Of a stretch of 64,000 nt of DNA, positions 25,408-33,277 are shown in pieces (within the stretch, counting starts at the first letter, position 1; every line of letters begins with the position of its first letter). Source of the stretch: Mycolicibacterium sp. ND9-15. Its GTDB lineage: Bacteria > Actinomycetota > Actinomycetes > Mycobacteriales > Mycobacteriaceae. The stretch covers positions 657,501 to 721,500 of the forward strand of contig NZ_CP142362.1 in assembly GCF_035918395.1 (NCBI RefSeq). The letters run 5' to 3'. Position numbers and translations under genes: made by a program. The notes beneath the pieces are model-generated. The model searched no databases. It saw only the letters and a program-made list of their open reading frames with translations, and was not told the DNA's origin.

Positions 25408-26337
25408 ATGATCGACTTCACCGGCCAGGTCGTCGTGGTGACGGGCGCCGGCCGCGGCCTCGGCCGCGTCTATGCGCTCGAGTTGGCAAGGCGCGGAGCG
25501 GCGGTGGTCGTCAACGACCTCGGCGGAACGATGCACGGTGACGGGGAGGACACCGCGGTCGCCGACCAGGTGGTCGACGAGATCACCGCATCGGGCGGCA
25601 CCGCGGCCGCGTCATACGACTCGGTAGCGACCCCGGCGGGTGGTGAGGCGATCGTGCGGACCGCCGTCGACGCGTTCGGCCGGCTCGACGCGGTGATCAG
25701 CAACGCGGGCATCTTCAACGCCATCGCATTCGACGAACTGACACCCGACGACTGGCGCCGCATGCTGTCCGTCCATCTCGACGGCGCGTTCTACCTGTCC
25801 CAGCCCGCCTACCGGGTGATGAAGGCGCAAGGCTACGGCCGGTTCGTGTTCGTCGCCTCGTCGGCGGGAATGTTCGGCCAGCATCTCGAGGCGCACTACG
25901 CCGCGGCCAAGGCGGGCATCGTCGGCCTGACCAACGTCATCGCGCTCGAAGGCGAACCGCACGGGATCCGCGCGAACACCGTGCTGCCGTTCGGGTCGTC
26001 CCGCATGGTCACCGAGACGCTGGGCGATCCGAAGGTGCTCGAGGGCAACGGTTTCTTCACCGCGATCCGCCCCGAACTCGTTGCGCCGATCGTGGTGTAT
26101 CTGGCTAGTCGGGCCTGCGAGTTCAGCCATCAGAACTTCTCCGCCTGCGCGGGCCGGTTCGCCAGGGTGTTCATCGGGCTCGGCGAGGGCTGGCTGGCGC
26201 CGCGCGACGGGGAACCGACGGCGGAGGACGTCGCCGCGCACCTCGCCGAGGTGGCGGCCACCGAGCCGTTCACGGTCCCGGGTTCGATCTACGACGAGGT
26301 CTTCGCGGTGACGCATCGCCTCGGCGTCACCGGCTGA
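25408..26337 (+). CDS. Short-chain dehydrogenase, peroxisomal multifunctional enzyme type 2-like
   Basis: 309 aa. TGAGRGLGRVYALELARRGA and VVVNDLGG are typical of 3-hydroxyacyl-CoA dehydrogenases of the HSD17B4/MFE-2 type. NAG in VISNAGIFN, and catalytic Tyr/Lys in HYAAAKAGIV. A C-terminal tail of ~50 residues includes EPFTVPGSIYDEV. It may oxidise a 3-hydroxyacyl-CoA in beta-oxidation. GGAGGG precedes the ATG. Transcribed away from the VWA gene from a shared promoter region. Confidence 0.88.
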   Translation: MIDFTGQVVVVTGAGRGLGRVYALELARRGAAVVVNDLGGTMHGDGEDTAVADQVVDEITASGGTAAASYDSVATPAGGEAIVRTAVDAFGRLDAVISNAGIFNAIAFDELTPDDWRRMLSVHLDGAFYLSQPAYRVMKAQGYGRFVFVASSAGMFGQHLEAHYAAAKAGIVGLTNVIALEGEPHGIRANTVLPFGSSRMVTETLGDPKVLEGNGFFTAIRPELVAPIVVYLASRACEFSHQNFSACAGRFARVFIGLGEGWLAPRDGEPTAEDVAAHLAEVAATEPFTVPGSIYDEVFAVTHRLGVTG

Positions 26338-26383
26338 TCGTGGCCCGGCGACGACATTAGTCAACGAGCCACAACCATCGTTG

Positions 26384-26398
26384 ACCAAAAATCTGTTC
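26384..26398 (+). promoter_or_regulatory. Shared 15-bp motif, copy D (before nitroreductase)
   Basis: ACCAAAAATCTGTTC, 43 bases before the proposed nitroreductase start. An open TTG frame runs through it, but an operator inside a coding region would be odd, which supports the later start. Confidence 0.7.
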
Positions 26399-26440
26399 CC
26401 GATTATCGTCGGCTCGAGTGATCAGCACGAGGAGCGCGCC

Positions 26441-27088
26441 ATCGACACCGACCAGCTTCTGACGACCACACGGTCGGCGCGAAAGTCACTCGACCTCGAC
26501 GCCCCGGTGGATCGCGATGTGGTCGAGGACTGCCTTCGGATCGCGATGCACGCCCCCAACGGCTCGAACCAGCAGAGTTGGCGATGGGTGGCCGTACTCG
26601 ACGAGACGCTCCGCGCACGGCTCGCGGAGTTCTACCGCGATGCCTATCTGCAGAAGGTCGGCGGCCAGCTGATCGGCGACCTCCTACCGCCCGAGGCACC
26701 CGGCAAGAAGATCATGTCCTCGACGGAGTGGCTGGTCGAGAACATGGCGAAGGTCCCGCTCCTGGTCATCCCGTGCTATGAACCGTATCTCCCCCGCACC
26801 CAGGGTGATGAATCCTTCTACCAGGCAACGCTGTACGGCTCGATCTTCCCCGCCGTATGGAATTTCGCGCTGGCCCTGCACACGCGCGGCTATGGGACCT
26901 GCGTGACGACCTTGCACCTGACCCACGAGGCGGCGGTCCGCGAACTGCTCGGCATTCCGCAAACGTACGTGCAAGGCTGCCTGCTACCCGTGGGGCGGCT
27001 GCGGCCCGGCGTCACGTTCCGTCCGGCCGAACGTCGGCCGATCTCCGAAGTGGTCGCCGTGGACACGTGGGAGGGGCCGCCGCTGTGA
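26441..27088 (+). CDS. Nitroreductase-family FMN oxidoreductase (possible ATC start)
   Basis: About 215 aa. The N-terminal motif TTRSARKSLDL and APNGSNQQSWRW (FMN phosphate and ring contacts) are typical of the family, as is GSIFPAVWNFALALH. It likely reduces a nitro, quinone or enone group with NAD(P)H. No ATG or GTG lies between the operator and the conserved RS-R motif. GAGGAG is 6 bases before an ATC codon at 26441 (ATC GAC ACC GAC), so ATC may be the start; TTG at 26381 is the alternative. The last bases overlap the decayed NTF2-like gene. Confidence 0.85.
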   Translation: MDTDQLLTTTRSARKSLDLDAPVDRDVVEDCLRIAMHAPNGSNQQSWRWVAVLDETLRARLAEFYRDAYLQKVGGQLIGDLLPPEAPGKKIMSSTEWLVENMAKVPLLVIPCYEPYLPRTQGDESFYQATLYGSIFPAVWNFALALHTRGYGTCVTTLHLTHEAAVRELLGIPQTYVQGCLLPVGRLRPGVTFRPAERRPISEVVAVDTWEGPPL

Positions 27089-27547
27089 ATGCCAGGGTGC
27101 AGGAAATGTGCGATCGCGCGGACATCCGCTCGGCCCACCACGACGACGGGATCGACGAGCACATCGGTTTCGTGTGCCACGTCGACAGATTCATCGACTG
27201 GGCGTTCGCATACCAGACGCAGGCTCGCTACTAGCACAGCTGCTGAACCACACCGCGGACCGCGGGCGATGAGGCGCACGCGGAAACCTACTATCTGTTC
27301 GTCGGCACCGACCGCGCACCGGAGAACCATCTGACCGTCAACGGGGGCCGCTACATCGACCGGCTCGAGCGTCGGGACGACCGCTGGGCCATCGCCGCGC
27401 GGGTGTGTGTGGTCGCATACGGAGGGCACGACGCTGATCACCGACGAGACGATGGGGTTTCTCGGCGAGATCCTCACCGTCGCGCACGATCACACCGACA
27501 TCTCCTACGCGCGCCCCCTGAAGATCGTTCGCTCGCCGTCTCACTGA
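27085..27547 (+). pseudogene. Decayed SnoaL/NTF2-like gene
   Basis: The frame opens with GTG overlapping the nitroreductase stop and gives NARVQEMCDRADIRS, then DEHIGFVCHVDRFIDW, and stops at 27232-27234. In another frame, ETYYLFVGTDRAPENHLTV and GGRYIDRLERRDDRWAIAAR follow, and after a further shift TDETMGFLGEILTVAHDHTD up to a stop at 27545. Together these are pieces of a ~150-residue SnoaL_4 (NTF2-fold) protein. The core between the N-terminus and ETYYLF is shortened and at least two frame changes exist. It is a recent pseudogene. Confidence 0.8.
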
Positions 27548-27617
27548 TCGTGCGAACCCGCCACAGGTGCCTTCACCTCGAGCGACGCTGCGCGATAACT
27601 CGGCTCTGGTAGCGTTA

Positions 27618-27641
27618 ACCAAACTTTGGGTCGGTTCGACC
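27618..27641. promoter_or_regulatory. Candidate autoregulatory site of the double-TetR gene
   Basis: ACCAAACTTTGGGTC at 27618-27632 matches the shared motif except at two positions. It overlaps a palindrome GGTCG-GTT-CGACC at 27629-27641. Both lie 36-59 bases before the proposed regulator start, the expected place for self-repression. Confidence 0.45.
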
Positions 27642-27676
27642 AAACAGGTGGACGGGAGCCTGGTCTTGGAGGTGCT

Positions 27677-28978
27677 GTGGGGCGCCGCGTGACGCCGAAG
27701 GCGGACCTCGGGAAGCGGGCTGGCCATTCATACGGCGACGGCACTCGGCGAACCGAGATCCTGCAGACGGCTGCGTCGTTGATCGCCACGTCCGGGCTGC
27801 GGACATCGCTGCAGGAGATCGCCGACGCCGCAGGCATCCTTCCGGGCAGCCTCTACCACCACTTCGAATCCAAGGAAGCGATCCTCGTCGAGTTGCTGCG
27901 GCGCTATCACGAGGATCTCGACCGCATCGCCGAGCAGGCCCTCGACCGTCTCGACGATCCGGCTTCGCTGTCGGCGTTCGACCGGATCGTGGAACTGGGC
28001 GCAGCGATCGCCGAGTGCGCGGTGACGCACAGTGCCGCATTGCAGATGACGTTCTACGAAGCCCCGACGTCGAACCCGGAACTCGCCGCGCTGGCACAAC
28101 AACGCCCCGCGAAGATCCTCGAGGCGATGGTGCAGACGCTGCGTGCCGCGCGGTGGAGCGGGTATCTGCGCCCCGACGTCGATCTGCCGATCCTGGCCGA
28201 CCGGATCGTTCAGTCGATGCGTCAGGTCGGTCTCGACGTCATCCGGCACAGTGCGGGAGCCGACAAGGTCGCGGCGACGTTGTGCCGGATCCTGCTGGAG
28301 GGCCTGGCTACCGTCCCGCCGAGCGACGCCGAACTCGATCGCTCCGCCGCGTTCATCGCCGCCGACGACGCGGTCAAGTCGTGGATCGAGGACGAGCAGA
28401 ACGCCCGCGATGACAAGGTCGCACACGTGCGCGCGGTCGCGCGTGCCGAGTTCGGGCGAAAAGGCTACGAGGTCACCACGATCCGCGACATCGCCGCGGC
28501 CGCGGGCCTGGGCACCGGAACGGTGTACCGCTTGATCGGGTCGAAGGAGGAGCTGCTGGCCTCGATCATGCAGTCGTTCGGCGAGAAGGTCGCTGAGGTG
28601 GGTTGGACCAGCGTGCTGCGGTCCGACTCGTCGGCCGTCGAGAAGCTGGACGCACTCAGTTGGATCCACACCAACGCCCTGGCTCATTTCGGTGACGAGT
28701 TCCGGATCCAGCTGGCGTGGATGCGCCAGTCGCCCCCCGACACCCCGAACATCGCGTGGCTGTTCACCAAACGCGTCCGGCAGATGAAATCCCTACTCAC
28801 CGCGGGGATTCGCTCCGGTGAGATCTCGATCGACGGCCCGTCCAACGAGATACTGGCCCGCGTCGTGATCGGGGTGTCGTGGATCCCGGAGAACCTCCTG
28901 CACGATCTCGGACCCCGCGCGTCGCAGATCCACGTGCGCGACACCTTGCTCCGCGGGGTCACCACGCGCTCGGCTTGA
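27677..28978 (+). CDS. Double-TetR transcriptional regulator, Mce3R-like
   Basis: 433 aa from the GTG at 27677 (GGAGG 4 bases upstream; another GTG at 27689). It carries two complete TetR units in one chain. The first helix-turn-helix is in LRTSLQEIADAAGILPGSLY at about residue 40. The second is in YEVTTIRDIAAAAGLGTGTV at about residue 265, each followed by a ligand-type helical domain. This arrangement is that of Mce3R (Rv1963c), which represses mce3 and lipid genes in M. tuberculosis. It is the best candidate to bind the asymmetric 15-bp motif. A hairpin follows the stop. Confidence 0.88.
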   Translation: MGRRVTPKADLGKRAGHSYGDGTRRTEILQTAASLIATSGLRTSLQEIADAAGILPGSLYHHFESKEAILVELLRRYHEDLDRIAEQALDRLDDPASLSAFDRIVELGAAIAECAVTHSAALQMTFYEAPTSNPELAALAQQRPAKILEAMVQTLRAARWSGYLRPDVDLPILADRIVQSMRQVGLDVIRHSAGADKVAATLCRILLEGLATVPPSDAELDRSAAFIAADDAVKSWIEDEQNARDDKVAHVRAVARAEFGRKGYEVTTIRDIAAAAGLGTGTVYRLIGSKEELLASIMQSFGEKVAEVGWTSVLRSDSSAVEKLDALSWIHTNALAHFGDEFRIQLAWMRQSPPDTPNIAWLFTKRVRQMKSLLTAGIRSGEISIDGPSNEILARVVIGVSWIPENLLHDLGPRASQIHVRDTLLRGVTTRSA

Positions 28979-29008
28979 GGGGCCAGTTCTGCGCGAGCGC
29001 TCACCCTG

Positions 29009-29035
29009 GTACGGGTTTAGGGCTTGAAACCGTAC
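29009..29035. terminator. Hairpin between convergent genes
   Basis: GTACGGGTTT and AAACCGTAC can pair (one bulged G) around a short loop, between the stops of the double-TetR gene (28978) and the P450 gene (29079). No U tract follows, as is common in mycobacteria. It could stop transcription from both sides. Confidence 0.45.
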
Positions 29036-29078
29036 AACGATGCGCGCTCACGACGGCAGTGACCGGCAGTGACGGCGT

Positions 29079-30275
29079 TTAGGCGACCGTGATCGGCAGC
29101 TTGCCCCACCCCCGGACGCTCGAGGTATGTGCCATGGCGGCGTCTGCGTAATCGACCTCCCACTCCGGCCACCGCCGCAGCATCTCCTCCAGTGCGACCC
29201 TGGCCTGCATCCGGGCCAGCGACGAACCGAGGCAGAAGTGCAGTCCCTGACCGAACGACAGGTGCGATCCGCCGCGGTGGATGTCGAAACTCTCTCCATC
29301 GGAGTAACGCCGCTCGTCCCGGTTGGCAGAACCGTTGAGCAGCAACATCACCGAACCCTCGGTGATCTTCTGTCCGTAACTCTCGGTCTCACGGGCGACA
29401 TACCGGGCCTGCACCGGCGACGGCGCCTGGTAACGCAACACCTCCTCGATCGCCCGGGGGATCAGCGAGAAGTCGTCGACCAGTTCGCGTCGCTGATCGG
29501 GGTGCTCGGCAAGCAGTTGAGCGATGAAACCGATCAGCCTGGTGGTCGTCTCGTTACCGGCACCGGCGATCATGCTCGTGTAGGTCAACACCTCCAGGCG
29601 CGACAGAGGTCGAAGCTGCCCTGCGTCTTCGACCTCGGCGTTGAGCAACTGTGTCATCACGTCGTCCGACGGATGCTCGGCCCGCCATTCGATGTAGTCG
29701 GCGAACAACTGATAGGCGTTCTCGAACGTGGCGGCCGACACCGACTGGAAACTACCCTCTTTCAGCCCGATCGACGCATCGGTGTTGTCGCGGATCTGCT
29801 GCTGGCCCTGTTCGGGGATGCCCAGCAGATAGCCGATGGTCCGCATCGGGATCAGCGCCCCGAAATCGCCGATCACGTCGAAACGGGAAGCGCCGGCCAG
29901 TGAGTCGAGCGCGCGAACACAGAACTGGCGTGTCAGCGGCTCGATGGCTTCCATTCGGCGCGGTGTGAACACTTTCGACAGCACCCGCCGATGAATGTCG
30001 TGAAGTGGCGGATCCTCGAACAGGATCACCCCTGGCGGCACCTCGACGCCGCTCATGATGACGTCCATCGTGGTGCCCTTGCCGGACCGGTAGGTCTCCC
30101 AGTCGTGTAACCCCTGTGCGACGTCGTCGTAGCGGCTCAATGCGTAGAAGTTGTACTTCTCGTTGTAATAGAGCGGCGCCTCGTCGCGCATCCGCTTCCA
30201 GACCGGGTACGGATCGTCATCGATGTCGAAGTCGAACGGATCGTAGTACAGGTCGACGGTGTTCGTACCGGTCAT
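29079..30275 (-). CDS. Cytochrome P450 (LLM operon)
   Basis: 398 aa from the ATG at 30275. I-helix AGAGNETTTR, ExxR in EEVLRYQAP, and haem loop LSFGQGLHFCLGSSLAR with the Cys ligand. The start overlaps (ATGA) the stop of a remnant LLM oxidoreductase frame, so the P450 was once translated directly after that gene and still may be. It belongs to the transcript that starts at 32439. Third P450 of the island. Confidence 0.92.
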   Translation of the reverse strand: MTGTNTVDLYYDPFDFDIDDDPYPVWKRMRDEAPLYYNEKYNFYALSRYDDVAQGLHDWETYRSGKGTTMDVIMSGVEVPPGVILFEDPPLHDIHRRVLSKVFTPRRMEAIEPLTRQFCVRALDSLAGASRFDVIGDFGALIPMRTIGYLLGIPEQGQQQIRDNTDASIGLKEGSFQSVSAATFENAYQLFADYIEWRAEHPSDDVMTQLLNAEVEDAGQLRPLSRLEVLTYTSMIAGAGNETTTRLIGFIAQLLAEHPDQRRELVDDFSLIPRAIEEVLRYQAPSPVQARYVARETESYGQKITEGSVMLLLNGSANRDERRYSDGESFDIHRGGSHLSFGQGLHFCLGSSLARMQARVALEEMLRRWPEWEVDYADAAMAHTSSVRGWGKLPITVA

Positions 30276-30376
30276 TCGTTGCTCCCTCTCGTTGTCGTCA
30301 GGTTCGTGATCACTTCGCCGACCCGTCTCAGATACGGCCATGCGATCTCAGGTGGGATACCGCCGCATGGCCTTTC
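30272..30376 (-). pseudogene. C-terminal remnant of a second LLM oxidoreductase
   Basis: On the minus strand, after the DAPDH-like stop, the frame reads PCGGIPPEIAWPYLRRVGEV and ends with TGA overlapping the P450 ATG. This matches the tail of the intact LLM protein 1 kb away (LCGGLPPEVAWPYLERA). Only about 30 codons are left, so most of a second LLM gene was deleted between the DAPDH-like gene and the P450. Confidence 0.7.
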
Positions 30377-30381
30377 CTGGC

Positions 30382-31455
30382 TCAACCGAAAGCGTGCCGG
30401 GGCAACGTGTTCGGCAGATCCAGGGAGCTGAGTAGGCCCGCGGGAGCCGCCACCACATAGGGGATCGCGTTGACCACCCGCATCGCGGTCGCGGTCATCG
30501 CAGCGTGCCCCGCGCCATGCCCCTCGGCGGCACCGACGTTCATCGCGCAGTGAATGTCGGGGTCACCATCGATGTCGACGCGATAGGTGGCGTCGAACTC
30601 CGAGGACAGCCAGTCCGGCGCCACGTCACGTGCCATCCGGATGATGTGCTGGACGACGATGGCTTCCCGGCCGTTGACCATGCCCGCGGCGCGAGTGCTC
30701 ACCGCACCGCAGGTTCCTGCCTCGATGGTGCCGAACGCCACCTCGATGTCCCTGTCCGTGACGCGGCGGTCGAGCGTGCCGCGGACCTCCTCGACCTCCG
30801 CGCCGAGGCCCGCAGCCATCAGGTGAATCGGCGCGCGCCAAGCCATTTCGATGTATCCCGGCGTCTTCAGCAGAGGTTCGAAATCCAACGGGCGGCCGAA
30901 ACCCATGCCGTCCATCATCACGTCGGCAACCGGATAGTGGTCGTTGAGCGCTACCTCGGTGACGGTCAGACACCTGATCCGCTTCGATTGCGTCGCGAGT
31001 ACCAGCGCGAGCTGATCGGAGCCGAAACCGGGAAAGATTCCGGAAGCGTAGAACGACGCGTTTCCCGCCTTCGCGGCCTGTTCCATTTGGTCACGCCACT
31101 CGGGTGAGTAGTAGGCAGGTGGATAGACCAGTGTCGTCGACGAAGTCGAGACGACGTTGATCCCGGCTTCGAGCAGCCTCAGATAGTCGGGCACCGCACC
31201 CGCGTCGCGGTCAGGTCCGCTCGCGGCGTACACCACGCAGTCCGGTTGTAGCGCGACCAGGGCGTCGGCGTCGTTGGTTGCCGCAACCCCGATCGGCTCC
31301 CGACCGGCCAACTCTCCCGCGTCTTTGCCGATCTTCTCGTCTGAGTGCACCCACACCCCCACCAGTTCGAGGTCGGGTCTGCCCCGGATCGCGTCGATGG
31401 CGATCGATCCGACACCGCCCGTGGACCAGACAACGGTTCTCAGCGGTGTTGTCAT
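30382..31455 (-). CDS. Dihydrodipicolinate reductase-like NAD(P)-binding oxidoreductase
   Basis: 357 aa. The N-terminal Rossmann motif is VVWSTGGVGSIAIDAI, followed by LVGVWVHSDEKIGKDA. The middle has ASGIFPGFGSDQLALVLA and the C-terminus has NVGAAEGHGAGHAAMTA. It belongs to the DAPDH-like (2,4-diaminopentanoate/dihydrodipicolinate reductase) family that is expanded in mycobacteria, mostly of unknown substrate. AGGAGG precedes the ATG by 4 bases. It lies 15 bases after the LLM gene, and a decayed copy lies at 32583-32820. Confidence 0.85.
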   Translation of the reverse strand: MTTPLRTVVWSTGGVGSIAIDAIRGRPDLELVGVWVHSDEKIGKDAGELAGREPIGVAATNDADALVALQPDCVVYAASGPDRDAGAVPDYLRLLEAGINVVSTSSTTLVYPPAYYSPEWRDQMEQAAKAGNASFYASGIFPGFGSDQLALVLATQSKRIRCLTVTEVALNDHYPVADVMMDGMGFGRPLDFEPLLKTPGYIEMAWRAPIHLMAAGLGAEVEEVRGTLDRRVTDRDIEVAFGTIEAGTCGAVSTRAAGMVNGREAIVVQHIIRMARDVAPDWLSSEFDATYRVDIDGDPDIHCAMNVGAAEGHGAGHAAMTATAMRVVNAIPYVVAAPAGLLSSLDLPNTLPRHAFG

Positions 31456-31470
31456 GAAACCTCCTGTCGG

Positions 31471-32439
31471 TCAGGCTCGCACGGACGCCATTGCGGCGCG
31501 CTCGAGATAGGGCCAGGCCACCTCGGGCGGCAAGCCGCCGCAGAGGGGAAGCAGCGGAAGTGGTCTGCCGTTTCGGACATACGCGGCGGCCTCCGCGGGA
31601 GTGAAGATGCGGTAGGGCCCGCCGGCCTCCCGCAGTTCGGACTCGCTTTGCGCCGTCGAAATACTCGCCACTGAGTCGTCGCCGTGCCGGTAGGACGCGG
31701 CCGTCACCGCATCGTGCAGCAGGTACGGTCCCAGCTCCTGCCACGCTGCATCCACATCGTCGGCGACGAAGACGGTCGTCGGGGCTCCCTCGACGGGGAA
31801 CTGCATGAGGCCGGGCTCGAATCCGTTGTTACGGGACTCGCTTTCGTAGAACTTTTTCAGCTCGTCGGACGCGACCTGGGAGATGAAACCGAGCCCGTGC
31901 CGCGCGGCGCGCCGAGCGGCGGCCTTGCTGCCTCCAGCGATGAGCATGTACGGCCCGCCGGGAGAGGCGGGAGGCGGCGTAACCTGAACGCGACGTCCGT
32001 CGATGTCGATCGGCTCCCCGGTCAACAGGCGCCGAAGCAGTGCCAACGATTCGTCGGCCAGTGCGCCCCGCCGGCTCATGTCCACACCGAAGTGCTCGTA
32101 CTCTTCGGCGCGGTGGCCGATGCCGAACGCGTAGGAAACCCGGCCGCGACTGATGATGTCGAGGACGGCGATGTTCTCGGCGAGCCGGACGGGATCCCAG
32201 AACGTGATCGGCACGGCGGCCAACAAGACGGCCAGTTCGGTGGTTCGCGCGGCGATCGCCGCAGCCAGTAGGTGCGGCGCAGGCAGGTGGCCGTCGGCAG
32301 CGCCGTGATGCTCGGAAAGCACGGCAACGACCGCACCGCGCGTCTCGGCCCATTCACACATCCGCACAGCGGCCGCATACAGCTCGGTCGCAGGCGCACC
32401 ATCCGCGGGCGCGCGCATGTCGAAACGGAGCGTGAACAT
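31471..32439 (-). CDS. LLM-class (luciferase-like) flavin/F420 oxidoreductase
   Basis: 322 aa. Luciferase-like barrel with VVAVLSEHHGAADG near residue 37, RVSYAFGIGHRAEEYEHFGV, and PYMLIAGGSKAAARRAARHG for the cofactor phosphate. Mycobacterial members use F420H2 or FMN. The C-terminal GGLPPEVAWPYLERA recurs in the remnant at 30272. First gene of the LLM/DAPDH-like/P450 operon; its upstream region has copy F of the shared motif and the second AATAGT palindrome. Confidence 0.88.
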   Translation of the reverse strand: MFTLRFDMRAPADGAPATELYAAAVRMCEWAETRGAVVAVLSEHHGAADGHLPAPHLLAAAIAARTTELAVLLAAVPITFWDPVRLAENIAVLDIISRGRVSYAFGIGHRAEEYEHFGVDMSRRGALADESLALLRRLLTGEPIDIDGRRVQVTPPPASPGGPYMLIAGGSKAAARRAARHGLGFISQVASDELKKFYESESRNNGFEPGLMQFPVEGAPTTVFVADDVDAAWQELGPYLLHDAVTAASYRHGDDSVASISTAQSESELREAGGPYRIFTPAEAAAYVRNGRPLPLLPLCGGLPPEVAWPYLERAAMASVRA

Positions 32440-32482
32440 CAGCGCCGCAACAAGGCCGAAGGGTTCACGATGACCGACTCTA

Positions 32483-32497
32483 ACCTAATTTTTGTTC
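32483..32497 (+). promoter_or_regulatory. Shared 15-bp motif, copy F (before LLM operon)
   Basis: ACCTAATTTTTGTTC, 44 bases upstream of the LLM start on the minus strand and 86 bases before the decayed DAPDH-like gene on the plus strand. Exact match to the consensus. Confidence 0.7.
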
Positions 32498-32508
32498 TGG
32501 TCCCGCTT

Positions 32509-32524
32509 AATAGTGAATGCTATT
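32509..32524. promoter_or_regulatory. Second AATAGT palindrome
   Basis: AATAGT-GAAT-GCTATT, arms inverted with one mismatch. It resembles the palindrome beside the tetR gene at 13050-13065, 11-12 bases from motif copy F. Two regulators may meet at this promoter. Confidence 0.55.
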
Positions 32525-32582
32525 CTCAGCCTGGCGCGCGGTTATGAAGGTTGCCATATCGCACTCTCTCCGAGGAGGATCG

Positions 32583-32820
32583 ATGACCGAAGGTAAGCAC
32601 CGCATCGTGGTCTGGTCCACCGGCGGCATCGGGTCCATCGCAATCCGCGCCATCGGCCGGCGCGCTGATCTTGACCTCGTCGGCGTGTGGGTGCACTCTC
32701 CCGAAAAGGACGGCCGCGACGCGCGGTGCCGTATGTCGTTTCCGCGCAGCCGGGTCTGCTTCGCTCGATTTGCCGTTGACGATTCCGCGGCACGCGTTCA
32801 ACCCACGCGGGTCAGCGTGA
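32583..32820 (+). pseudogene. Decayed DAPDH-like gene with large internal deletion
   Basis: The ATG at 32583 has GAGGAGG upstream and starts well: IVVWSTGGIGSIAIRAIGRR and LVGVWVHSPEKDGRDA match the intact gene at 30382-31455. After ~45 codons, the sequence jumps to the C-terminal region; VPYVVSAQPGLLRSI and, after a frame change, LDLPLTIPRHAFNPRG correspond to VNAIPYVVAAPAGLLSSLDL and PNTLPRHAFG. About 270 codons are missing. Its promoter region, with both operator types, is intact. Confidence 0.8.
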
Positions 32821-33277
32821 ACGGCATCTCGATGTCGAGCACCTTGTTGAATCCGCAGGCTCCGCTCGGCCCTTCGGTCTTGTCCCAGCCGACGTAGCGG
32901 TTGGGGTCCTGCGGGTAGTCGAGCCAGAATTTCCACGTCTGCCTGCCCGGGTAGGCCGTGCCGTCGATGCAGGGCTCCCAGTTCTCCACGGTCCGGGTGA
33001 CCTTCCAGCGGCCGCTCAGATAGACCAGGTCGGCGCTCCAGCCCTGATCACTGACCACACGGCCGGTGCAGTCCTGATAGGTGGTGCACGCCGAGGTGAT
33101 CGTCCAGGTCTGCGTGACGCTCGCCTCGTCGTGACGCGAGTCGTTGGTCTTCGCCCACCGGCCGTCGGAGAACGCGGTGAAGACGCCGTTGAGCGCCACC
33201 TCGTTCTGGGCGTGCGCATGGGGTGCGACGTTGATCGCCGCGATGATCGCCGCCGTGATCGCCATCAGCCGGATCAT
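32798..33277 (-). CDS. Secreted protein encoded at the end of the mce operon
   Basis: 159 aa. The N-terminal signal MIRLMAITAAIIAAINVAPH ends near HAHAQ. The mature part has several Trp and four Cys (SACTTYQDC, EPCIDG, GACGFN) and motifs FSDGRWAKTND and GWSADLVYLSGRWKV. I do not recognise a named domain. The ATG overlaps the MceF stop (ATGA), so it is made with the Mce complex and probably works with it in the envelope. Its 3' end overlaps the decayed DAPDH-like gene on the other strand. Confidence 0.8.
   Translation of the reverse strand: MIRLMAITAAIIAAINVAPHAHAQNEVALNGVFTAFSDGRWAKTNDSRHDEASVTQTWTITSACTTYQDCTGRVVSDQGWSADLVYLSGRWKVTRTVENWEPCIDGTAYPGRQTWKFWLDYPQDPNRYVGWDKTEGPSGACGFNKVLDIEMPFTLTRVG

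Noticed and set aside
26381..26440. TTG start giving 20 extra residues to the nitroreductase
   Set aside because: The extra part is encoded by the operator and a region with no ribosome-binding site before it; the conserved protein starts later.
27286..27300. ACCTACTATCTGTTC, close to the shared operator
   Set aside because: It is the codon run for TYYLF inside the decayed NTF2-like gene, where family members have the same residues, so the likeness is explained by coding.
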